IMG/VR virus record: IMGVR_UViG_3300037189_003707
Location: 1 to 33,430 of that record
Direction: 5' to 3' (one strand)
Source: a virus
Length of the DNA stretch: 33,430 bases
Shown here: piece by piece, positions 1 through 6,689 of the stretch
Layout: the number at the start of each line of letters is the position of its first letter
Position numbering within the stretch: position 1 is the first letter of the stretch
Made by a program: the position numbers and the translations under genes
Notes under the pieces: generated by a model
Told to the model about the DNA's origin: nothing
The model's database searches: none
Seen by the model: the letters and a program-made list of their open reading frames with translations, nothing else

Positions 1-624
1 ATTTATCTTAGCAAGTGCCTCCTTATTGGAGGCATTCTTTTCTCCATACATTTTTCCGGCGAGTGCGCCTATATAGGCAAATCCACCATAAGGAACAGTA
101 TCATTCAGCTGACACCAAAAATGCAATCTAGCTAGCGACTCTTCATTGTTTATTACTGCTAGTTTACAGCATTCTCTAAATGCTGAACGCCATGTTGTAA
201 ATGCGTCTGTATTAAAAGCAGTGATATTACTCACTGTATCCATTGCTTTAAATTTTGAACTAATGCTCATAGTCATATCCACGCTAGATATATCCATATT
301 CATAGTAAGTTGTCTAGGTAGTAATTTAACACCACCGTAGCCATAAGTTAAACTATTGATTGGATTAAGACTGCGCCAAACATGTACTACATCTAAGTTA
401 TATTCATCAACTTCGTAATCAAAATTGAAATCATTTAATATGACAGCATCGCCGTCTACTGCCCAAAACATTTTTGTAAATGCTCGCTTGGCTGCGGCTA
501 TGTGCGCTTGATGTATACCTTTAACACCATGTACACGTTTAGCTAATGGAAACCGTTCTTTTAGATTCTGATAATTATCATCAGCCTCAGGTTCATTATA
601 ACTGATAAAGATTATATCATACAC
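1..624 (-). CDS. Glycosyltransferase-like protein, C-terminus beyond window (paralogue of the next gene upstream)
   Basis: The frame is open from a GTG at 622-624 to the left edge of the window, so 208 codons are visible and the C-terminus is missing. The GTG overlaps the stop of the upstream gene by 8 bases; the nearby ATG in another frame stops after two codons, so GTG is the likely start. The protein opens with YDIIFISYNEPEADDNY, then AKRVHGVKG (about residues 28-36), then a DxD-type motif VDGD (D57/D59), then YGYGGVKL. The same landmarks in the same order occur in the 299-aa neighbour, so the two are duplicates. DxD after a hydrophobic strand is typical of metal-dependent GT-A glycosyltransferases. 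Donor and acceptor cannot be told. It is the last visible gene of a coupled operon of sugar-transfer-like genes. Confidence 0.8.
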   Translation of the reverse strand, partial: MYDIIFISYNEPEADDNYQNLKERFPLAKRVHGVKGIHQAHIAAAKRAFTKMFWAVDGDAVILNDFNFDYEVDEYNLDVVHVWRSLNPINSLTYGYGGVKLLPRQLTMNMDISSVDMTMSISSKFKAMDTVSNITAFNTDAFTTWRSAFRECCKLAVINNEESLARLHFWCQLNDTVPYGGFAYIGALAGKMYGEKNASNKEALAKIN

Positions 625-1516
625 GTTTGCGAATTACCCTTGGTGTATTCTGATATACTAATCTAAAAAATTTACTACCTGCACTATCAAGATTAGCTAT
701 TTCTAAATTACATTTTTCTTTTAATTCATTACCTAAGAAATTGATGTATGCGGTGCTAACATCGGGTTCTGTACCTTCGTGTTTTTCAGCCCAATATCCT
801 GTTAGATAATCAAAATCACGTACATTAGCATAATCCCAATCTGTACAATTAGTTAGATAACAACCTTCTCTTGCACCAAGTATTGACCATATACCATTTT
901 CTACATCTGATCCTACACTACACCAGATAAGCAATCTGTGATAATTTTGCCACCAAACACCTTTAAGATCCGGAACACGGGCTCCTTGATTTAATGACAT
1001 CTTTACGCCTTCGCGGAATCCTGCTCGCCATGCTTGAAACGGACTACCAGTTGTTATACTTTCGCTATAGTTTTCGTTAAATTGATAGTATCTATCATCA
1101 AAGCAAAACTCAACTAATGATTTAGCATCTGCCGGATCTGAGTTTTCGTGTGTACGCATTTCATTAACAAACTTACGTGTCCATAATTTAAGACCGCCGT
1201 TGCCATACATTAATCCATTTATTGCAACTTTACCGCACCATGAAAATACATTTTCTTTGCTTAGACCTAATTCTTCAAGATCAATTTCAACTTCAAGAAA
1301 TGCAGGATCTACAATATTGTCTGCATCTACAGTAACAAAGTATTCAGTTTCACTCAGAGCGGCACAGGCTTTATGTGCGGCATCTGATCCTTTTACACCA
1401 TGTACACGCTTTGCCCAAGGTACCTTTGCTAGCAAATCTGCGTAGTTCTTTTCGGCGTTTGGCTCGTCATAACTAAGGAAAATAATATCCTGTTCTATAA
1501 TTTTTATTTTATTCAT
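617..1516 (-). CDS. Glycosyltransferase-like protein (299 aa), family with AKRVHGVKG and DAD motif
   Basis: A 299-residue protein beginning MNKIKIIEQDIIFLSYDEPN, with AKRVHGVKG at about 35-43 and VDADN (D64/D66) at the end of a hydrophobic strand, consistent with a GT-A metal/nucleotide-sugar site. YGNGGLKLWTRKF further on matches YGYGGVKL in the downstream paralogue. There is no signal peptide or membrane segment, so it is probably cytoplasmic. The ATG overlaps the upstream stop by 8 bases and is preceded by AAGGATAG as ribosome-binding site. I recall similar proteins next to structural genes in cyanophages, but that is memory and not a search. Probable role: transfer of a sugar to a virion or host-surface acceptor. 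The fold call is moderate and the substrate unknown. Confidence 0.8.
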   Translation of the reverse strand: MNKIKIIEQDIIFLSYDEPNAEKNYADLLAKVPWAKRVHGVKGSDAAHKACAALSETEYFVTVDADNIVDPAFLEVEIDLEELGLSKENVFSWCGKVAINGLMYGNGGLKLWTRKFVNEMRTHENSDPADAKSLVEFCFDDRYYQFNENYSESITTGSPFQAWRAGFREGVKMSLNQGARVPDLKGVWWQNYHRLLIWCSVGSDVENGIWSILGAREGCYLTNCTDWDYANVRDFDYLTGYWAEKHEGTEPDVSTAYINFLGNELKEKCNLEIANLDSAGSKFFRLVYQNTPRVIRKRV

Positions 1517-2087
1517 GTACTATCCTTAGACCATAATTTTTAAAAGTCATTTTACAACTAATGCTTATTTTTTTAATATCTTGTTCCAAGTTACTAACAA
1601 ATGGAATTTCAACAAATTTTTCACTCACAAGATTGACTACATCTATCGGTATTGTCCTGATAAGGAAATCAAAATCTGTAGCAAGGGTTACAAAGAACAA
1701 TAACTTTTGATTAAGTAATCTTTCATTGATCAGTTCTTTGTATTCATTATCAAGTTTAAATCGCCATACATGATCTTTTTGATTCCATTCGACAATACAA
1801 TCACGTTGCTCATCTGTTGGTTTTAACCATTCATAAAGATTATTTTTAAAGACATATCCCTCGTAGTCTTTTTCAACTACTGCTAGAACTGACTTTTTAT
1901 AACTTACTACAAACTCTGAAAATTTACGGCGACCTGATATTAGTTGTTCTACTAATTCAAAGGGTTGTATTATGTAATGTTCAAAATGCGGATTTGGTTC
2001 TACTCCAACTGACATAATTTGACCAGTTTGTCTATTGTAGTAAACATAGCATTTAGAATGATCGTATTTAATTTTAAATTTTGCCAT
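1509..2087 (-). CDS. Hypothetical protein (192 aa) within the glycosyltransferase operon
   Basis: Not recognised. The 192-residue protein is rich in Lys, aromatic and acidic residues (MAKFKIKYDHSKCYVYYNRQ at the start), with no signal peptide, transmembrane segment or obvious catalytic motif. Its composition differs from the Thr/Ser/Gly-rich fibres and fits a compact cytoplasmic or virion-internal protein. It starts 14 bases inside the upstream glycosyltransferase gene, with GAAGAG before the ATG, and its own end overlaps the next gene by 8 bases, so it is translated as part of the coupled operon. Position suggests a partner or accessory of the glycosyltransferases, or a small structural protein; nothing in the sequence decides this. 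Confidence 0.75.
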   Translation of the reverse strand: MAKFKIKYDHSKCYVYYNRQTGQIMSVGVEPNPHFEHYIIQPFELVEQLISGRRKFSEFVVSYKKSVLAVVEKDYEGYVFKNNLYEWLKPTDEQRDCIVEWNQKDHVWRFKLDNEYKELINERLLNQKLLFFVTLATDFDFLIRTIPIDVVNLVSEKFVEIPFVSNLEQDIKKISISCKMTFKNYGLRIVHE

Positions 2088-2919
2088 TATATAACTCTTC
2101 TATGCTAGCTATTATATCTTTAGTAAGAAAGTCTTTCTCAACATAATGAAATAATTTAGTCTGTTTAATATTACCTACTACTAATTCACCTTTGGAATTA
2201 TAAACATAAGGTACAGTATCTTGCCAACTACCCGGCACAGGATCCCATCCTTGCAACGGTGTTTTCATATGTATGAATTCTAATGGACTGCATACATCAA
2301 TAATGTTCTGATTTCCACCTAATATTTCTAAACTCACTGCACTGGCTAGATCCATACTTAACCAATTTTGATATTCAACAGATGCAAATTTTGTCCAGGA
2401 CCATTCCCAGTTGTTACATACGAATTCTAATATTTTATAAAACTCTAATGCAAGATCAGTTTTTTTAAAATAGTGCAAACCAAAATATGTGTTACTGAGA
2501 TTGTTTGCTCTAAATGGTTTCCTATGTACTAGGTCCTCAACTAGATCTAATTTATAATTTTTAATCCTACTGCAAAATGTAAGGTCATAATGTTGACAGT
2601 AATCCCACCAACTAGTAACGTCCTCTAATAACAGCATATCACTGTCTAGGACTATAGTTTCTTCATAGGGACTAATATGGAATAATTTCCATCTGTGTTC
2701 AGCAGAATATCTTGTAGGATCTGAATCATCTGTCCAAGGTATAGGAATTATGTTATCAAATAATTTCCTGTATTTTCTAGGAACACTATCATTAGTAACT
2801 ATACTTACAGAATGTATTGTAGGCTGACTTATTTTAATAGTCATCGCAAGGGCACATGCCTGTTTTACATAGTTAACAGATTTACTATTTTGAGCAAACA
2901 ATAAAAATCCTTTAGACAC
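2074..2919 (-). CDS. GT-A-like glycosyltransferase with DSD motif (281 aa, GTG start)
   Basis: The 281-residue protein opens with a Rossmann-like strand (SKGFLLFAQNSKSVNYVKQA) and has a typical nucleotide-sugar/metal motif TIVLDSDMLLL (D92, D94), as in GT8-like and related GT-A enzymes. Trp-rich stretches (NNWEWSW, near 170) may contribute to acceptor binding. The start is GTG at 2917-2919, overlapping the upstream stop by 8 bases, with a strong GGAGG at 2925-2929 five bases before it. That GGAGG is formed by the Gly-Gly-Val codons ending the upstream gene. It is paralogous to the preceding gene: same length, same opening strand, same DSD position within about 12 residues. Donor and acceptor are unknown. 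Likely cytoplasmic. Confidence 0.85.
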   Translation of the reverse strand: MSKGFLLFAQNSKSVNYVKQACALAMTIKISQPTIHSVSIVTNDSVPRKYRKLFDNIIPIPWTDDSDPTRYSAEHRWKLFHISPYEETIVLDSDMLLLEDVTSWWDYCQHYDLTFCSRIKNYKLDLVEDLVHRKPFRANNLSNTYFGLHYFKKTDLALEFYKILEFVCNNWEWSWTKFASVEYQNWLSMDLASAVSLEILGGNQNIIDVCSPLEFIHMKTPLQGWDPVPGSWQDTVPYVYNSKGELVVGNIKQTKLFHYVEKDFLTKDIIASIEELYNGKI

Positions 2920-3757
2920 CTACACCTCCGTCAATGAATCTGCCTAGACTTAATTTATTCATTATATGAACATCAGTGTTTGACAATTTAACTGCATGAT
3001 ATTCGCCAAGATGATGTCTTTTTTCTACTAGAGCTTGTATTTTATTATCTTTAATGTCTAGTAGGATATCAGTATCAAGTGCATGAAATAGTGATCCGGG
3101 GAGCGATGTAGCAAATTCTCCGTTTGTTTTGCCATTCATTATGTGTATAGCAATGCTAAAAGAAAAGTCATTTCTATATAACGGATCATCAATGCTGTAC
3201 AATGTTCTAAAATAAATCCAATTCTTTTTAATATATGTAACAAGATCAAAGAAGCAAGATATCACTTCATTCTTTTCAAATACGAAAGCTGTTGCCCAGT
3301 ATAAGGGAATAGAATATTGATTGATCCTTGGTATATTTGACTTATGTCTCCAGTCACAAATATCAACTATGTTTTTATAAATTTGTAAATCGCTAGGATT
3401 GTCAAATGCAATTTTAAGATTATCAGAATTAATTATATAATCGCTGTCTATAACTAGGGTCTTATCATACGGTGTTAGATCGTAAGCACGATTTCTTGAA
3501 ACATTTTTCCAATCCATGGTTCTAAAAAACATAGTACCATCATTAAACTTTTTTAGTCCGTGATTTTCGTGCCCTATACTAATAACCTTTTCAAAAGGAT
3601 GATTAGGATAATTTTTAATTAGATATTCTTCGTTGTCAGTAATAAGAGTTACTGGAACCTCTAAGTGATTCCGTACTCGTTCAGCGGCGAAGACTGCTAG
3701 TTTGATATAATCTACGATTGCGTTGTTCAACGCAAATATTACACAGCCCTTTTTCAT
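2912..3757 (-). CDS. GT-A-like glycosyltransferase with DSD motif (281 aa)
   Basis: The 281-residue protein begins MKKGCVIFALNNAIVDYIKL and has KTLVIDSDYIINS with D104/D106 as a probable metal-binding DxD of a GT-A fold. A segment VPVTLITDNEEYL lies between the first strand and the DSD, as in the downstream paralogue (SVSIVTND). The ATG overlaps the TGA of the 116-aa gene as ATGA and no good Shine-Dalgarno precedes it, so translation probably depends on re-initiation. With the next gene it makes a tandem duplicated pair that has diverged greatly, which suggests two different sugars or two steps. Function in virion or host-surface glycosylation is inferred from context. Confidence 0.85.
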   Translation of the reverse strand: MKKGCVIFALNNAIVDYIKLAVFAAERVRNHLEVPVTLITDNEEYLIKNYPNHPFEKVISIGHENHGLKKFNDGTMFFRTMDWKNVSRNRAYDLTPYDKTLVIDSDYIINSDNLKIAFDNPSDLQIYKNIVDICDWRHKSNIPRINQYSIPLYWATAFVFEKNEVISCFFDLVTYIKKNWIYFRTLYSIDDPLYRNDFSFSIAIHIMNGKTNGEFATSLPGSLFHALDTDILLDIKDNKIQALVEKRHHLGEYHAVKLSNTDVHIMNKLSLGRFIDGGVGV

Positions 3758-4104
3758 AGGCTAACAAGATCTTTAATTTTTCTTTTAGATTTTATATCTG
3801 TAAATTTAGCAGAATACTCGTTTACTGCTTCAAAATATTTTGATACTATTTCTTCAAAGAATTTAGGAACATCGTCAATTATAACAGGCCAACCATTTGC
3901 ATCTAAAAATGGTATATCCTGTACATGTCCTAGGTCAATTGCTGTCTTAACAAAATTTATTAGTTCTGGGGAAACTTTAAATGTTCCGCCATTTTGATAG
4001 TAAAGTAATTTCTGTTGAAATTCTTCAAGTATTAATCTTCTTTGATTTGAGAGAGTAGCCATATAATTGGCCACAGCAAATGCTTTTTCGATTCTTTCAT
4101 CCAT
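3754..4104 (-). CDS. Small hypothetical protein (116 aa), first gene of the glycosyltransferase operon
   Basis: Not recognised. The 116-residue protein has a helical, charged N-terminal half (MDERIEKAFAVANYMATL...), a central PFLDANGWPVIIDDVP segment (about 74-89) and a basic C-terminus (SKRKIKDLVSL). There is no signal peptide or membrane segment. The start is supported by GGAG at 4111-4114, six bases upstream, and by a promoter ending about 20 bases before the ATG. It is followed by a 4-base overlap with the first DSD glycosyltransferase, so its expression sets that of the operon. It could be a small virion protein, a chaperone or a leader gene; the sequence does not discriminate. Confidence 0.8.
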   Translation of the reverse strand: MDERIEKAFAVANYMATLSNQRRLILEEFQQKLLYYQNGGTFKVSPELINFVKTAIDLGHVQDIPFLDANGWPVIIDDVPKFFEEIVSKYFEAVNEYSAKFTDIKSKRKIKDLVSL

Positions 4105-4123
4105 AGATAACTCCGTAATGTAT

Positions 4124-4152
4124 ATAATACACTACAGTAATTATCTTGTCAA
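4124..4152 (-). promoter_or_regulatory. Sigma70-type promoter for the glycosyltransferase operon
   Basis: On the minus strand a perfect TTGACA (-35, 4147-4152) is followed by exactly 17 bases and TATTAT (-10, 4124-4129, one mismatch to TATAAT). A start about seven bases downstream would leave an untranslated leader of roughly 13 bases containing GGAG at 4111-4114 before the ATG at 4104. The element begins 10 bases after the stop of the 319-aa gene, in one of only three real gaps of the window. It is unlike the late-promoter-like motif in the other two gaps, so this operon is probably read by host-type RNA polymerase. Confidence 0.65.
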
Positions 4153-4161
4153 ATCGATTGA

Positions 4162-5121
4162 TTAAGCTAAACTGGTAGAGCTAGCTGATGGAAGCGGTTG
4201 ACTTACATAGCTTCCAATAGCGTAATATGCTTGGATAGTACTAGTAGTTGTGCCATCAACGTTTTCGTCAATACCAAAACCTGGATCTGGATAACTTGCT
4301 GGTGCTAGTGACGCATCTTGGAATTGCGGGTTAAAATACAATGTACCTGAAATCCAGTAGACTTGTAACACGTATTCATTTGGATAGTAGTTATAAGTGT
4401 TTGGCGCATGTCTATAGGCAATAATTACAGGTGTTGCTGGCGTAGCAGAATTAACTAATTCATGGAATCCAAAACTACTTGCAATACTATCCATTGTACC
4501 GGTAGCACTAGTGCCGTGTGCTGAGAAATATATAGTTCCCATACCAGTCAATATGGTATTCCAGCTGACATCTTTTTGTGTAGAACCTGCACTAAATGGA
4601 CCAGCTATAGATGCACTGATTTCAATCCTACCACCTGAGTTGAAAAAATATCGTGCATTGTCCAAACTACCAAAATTTAATTGAGCAGTATGCTGTAATG
4701 TGCCGTTCCAAGGAGTGTTTCTTATAACATCTCCAAAGCTGAACGCACTACGACCACCTTGTCCTCCAGTAGTCGGGGGAGTAGCAAGTTTATTTGTCAC
4801 AACTGTTGTGGCAGTATTTGCTAATTTAGTCCAATCAGATGCCTTAACTGTTGTACCGGCAGTAACACCTCGATAATCAGGAGGGAAAGTTGCATCAAGT
4901 GTAGGATCTGTTCCTGTCTGGTGCCATCTGCAACGCCATAAGTCTGTCCAAAGATTAGTATAATGAGCTAGAGTCACTTTACCTCTAGAAGCAACTTGAC
5001 TACTAGCAACTGATTGACCATATCCGCTATCACCGGATCCATTACCTAAAATAGTTCCAACACTGCTTTGGATATTATTATAATCCTGTGCGGTGATCTT
5101 TTGTCCTGTTGATATTGTCAT
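4162..5121 (-). CDS. Phage structural / adhesin-like protein (319 aa)
   Basis: The 319-residue protein starts with a module found in many marine myovirus structural proteins as I remember them: GQKITAQDYNNIQSSV, a GYGQSV segment (about 34-39) and a W-rich stretch ending RCRWHQTGTDP (about 63-73). The middle is Thr/Ser/Gly-rich with beta-strand character (FSFGDVIRNTPWNGTLQHTA), and the C-terminus is low-complexity Ser/Thr. There is no signal peptide. AGGTATAGGTA precedes the ATG. It lies 14 bases after the 504-aa fibre and is the last gene of the fibre block, so it is probably made late and exposed on the tail. A tail tip or fibre accessory is the best guess. Confidence 0.8.
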   Translation of the reverse strand: MTISTGQKITAQDYNNIQSSVGTILGNGSGDSGYGQSVASSQVASRGKVTLAHYTNLWTDLWRCRWHQTGTDPTLDATFPPDYRGVTAGTTVKASDWTKLANTATTVVTNKLATPPTTGGQGGRSAFSFGDVIRNTPWNGTLQHTAQLNFGSLDNARYFFNSGGRIEISASIAGPFSAGSTQKDVSWNTILTGMGTIYFSAHGTSATGTMDSIASSFGFHELVNSATPATPVIIAYRHAPNTYNYYPNEYVLQVYWISGTLYFNPQFQDASLAPASYPDPGFGIDENVDGTTTSTIQAYYAIGSYVSQPLPSASSTSLA

Positions 5122-5135
5122 TACCTATACCTTTT

Positions 5136-6650
5136 TTATAAAATTAAACATTCTACAAGTTTTACTGCAATATCATCATTAGTCTCTAATGCTATTGCAA
5201 ATACATCTTGTAATTTATCATGTGCCACGGTAGCAGTACCCTCATTTCCGGCAATTAGTCTATCACCTTTACGTACAGATCCTGATACTTTAACTGGCAC
5301 ACGACCTTTTAGAGCAATATAAGTACCGCCAACTAATTCTTGATTCATCATAAATGCTGGATTGGCACTAACTGCTCCAATTGCACGATCACCAAGAGTA
5401 CAAGCAGTAACTTCAGCTTCTCCGCCAACAGCTACTACTGTTCCAACTTCATATTCTTGATCTGCTAGGTACTTTTCTGCTAAGTCGGCATAGTTAGCCG
5501 CTGTTGCTGTTCCAGAAAAATATGTAGCAAATATACTACCAGCTGTTACATTGACACCGTTGATTGTTTGATCAACTGCTGTACGAGCTACAATAGTGTT
5601 TGATGTTGAAGCTGTATCTGCACTAAGATAAGAACCACCTAATCCTAGTCGATCTGCTCTTAAAGCAGTACCGCTAAATGTTGTAGCATAAACAGTTCTC
5701 CAGGTATTTAGTGTTGTACCTAAATCACAAGAATTAGATATTCCTGGTTGAACTGTTGAACCTACTAGTTTCATAGGGCTAACTGGTGCGTTATTTGATG
5801 TAGTTGTGAAAACTATTGTATCATTTAACTGATTGTAAATTGTAGGAGTAGTGTTAGCATCGTTATAAACACGTAATTTTGCTGGATTGCCCACAGTATA
5901 TCCAACATCGGCAAATTGAACTAGTGTGCTAAATGTTGCGTTTGATGACAATGTAAAATTACTAATGTCATAACCGCCTAATCTTTCTGAATTAGATGCT
6001 GTTCCCCAGAAACGCTGATTACCCGTTGTCTGACCTAATTGACTGCTGTTAGTAGTATATGCTAGTGTAACACCCTGATGTATGTCACCAAAACCAGCGT
6101 TAACTAGTGTAGTATTTGTTGATGGGTCTAAAGAGAACAAAGCATCTGCACTAATAATAAAGACTGTTTGATTATTAGCAATCGCTTGAATTATAGCGTG
6201 TGTATTACCTAGTGTATCTCGTACACTAGTAGATTTCATTTGTGTAGTACCAGAACCTGCAACACCCTGTGGTCCAATTAGTACAGGTGCTGTACCATTC
6301 CATACATATAACTGATTGTTAGAGCTATCATACCAAAAATCACCGCTAGTTAAACCAGCAGGTAAGCTGGCAGCGGTAGTTGATCCACCTGTAATTCTCC
6401 AGTTTCCGTTTACATCGTAAAATCTTAGTTTATTATTTGCAGTATCATACCATACTTGACCAGGAGTTGGTTTGCCTGGTGCATTATTATTAGCAAAATT
6501 TTCTAATAGATATACAAAGTTCTCATTTTGTATGATTCCGTAACCCGCATAGTTTTTACCGACTATTTTTAAATCAAGAGTTTGATCCAATGTGCCGTCG
6601 GCTACTGTGGCTACTGCTGTTCCGTTATATTTGTATATGGTATATGGCAT
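5136..6650 (-). CDS. Tail fibre with shared N-terminal anchor and DLAEKY-type C-terminal domain (504 aa)
   Basis: Residues 1-200 share a plan with the 554- and 720-aa fibres: a short beta lead (VADGTLDQTLDLKIVGKNYAGYG), ENFVYLLENFAN, then two tandem units GQVWYDTANNKLRFYD and GDFWYDSSNNQLYVWNG, then a GP motif. The middle (about 200-370) is variable Thr/Ser/Asn-rich beta fibre. The last 120 residues form a separate domain: ANYADLAEKYLADQEYEVGT (about 384-403), AIGAVSANPAFMMN, GRVPVKVSGSVRKGDRLIAG. This end resembles C-terminal domains of cyanophage fibres and, more loosely, Peptidase_G2-type self-cleaving domains. I cannot identify a cleavage residue. The shared N-terminus probably docks all three fibres at the same virion site. 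GAGGA (6659-6663) and a late-promoter-like motif lie upstream. Confidence 0.9.
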   Translation of the reverse strand: MPYTIYKYNGTAVATVADGTLDQTLDLKIVGKNYAGYGIIQNENFVYLLENFANNNAPGKPTPGQVWYDTANNKLRFYDVNGNWRITGGSTTAASLPAGLTSGDFWYDSSNNQLYVWNGTAPVLIGPQGVAGSGTTQMKSTSVRDTLGNTHAIIQAIANNQTVFIISADALFSLDPSTNTTLVNAGFGDIHQGVTLAYTTNSSQLGQTTGNQRFWGTASNSERLGGYDISNFTLSSNATFSTLVQFADVGYTVGNPAKLRVYNDANTTPTIYNQLNDTIVFTTTSNNAPVSPMKLVGSTVQPGISNSCDLGTTLNTWRTVYATTFSGTALRADRLGLGGSYLSADTASTSNTIVARTAVDQTINGVNVTAGSIFATYFSGTATAANYADLAEKYLADQEYEVGTVVAVGGEAEVTACTLGDRAIGAVSANPAFMMNQELVGGTYIALKGRVPVKVSGSVRKGDRLIAGNEGTATVAHDKLQDVFAIALETNDDIAVKLVECLIL

Positions 6651-6667
6651 GTGCTAATTCCTCATTG

Positions 6668-6679
6668 CTAGTATTTATG
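6668..6679 (-). promoter_or_regulatory. Late-promoter-like motif (ATAAATACTAG) before the 504-aa fibre
   Basis: The minus strand reads CATAAATACTAG, a 7/8 match to the T4 late promoter octamer TATAAATA (octamer at 6672-6679), followed by CTAG. It sits in the 39-base gap between two fibre genes, 22 bases from the ATG at 6650. With T4-type spacing, transcription would start about 16 bases before the ATG and include GAGGA. The same 11-mer lies at almost the same distance before the 204-aa gene, and I find no other copy in the window. Confidence 0.6.
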
Positions 6680-6689
6680 CTACTAGCTA

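Noticed and set aside
146-340. Plus-strand frame of 64 codons
   Set aside because: It lies opposite the truncated glycosyltransferase-like gene, has no ribosome-binding site and no recognisable features.
4151-4164. AATCGATT palindrome after the 319-aa gene as a terminator
   Set aside because: It is only 8 bases, has no loop and no T-run, and sits beside the -35 element of the promoter.
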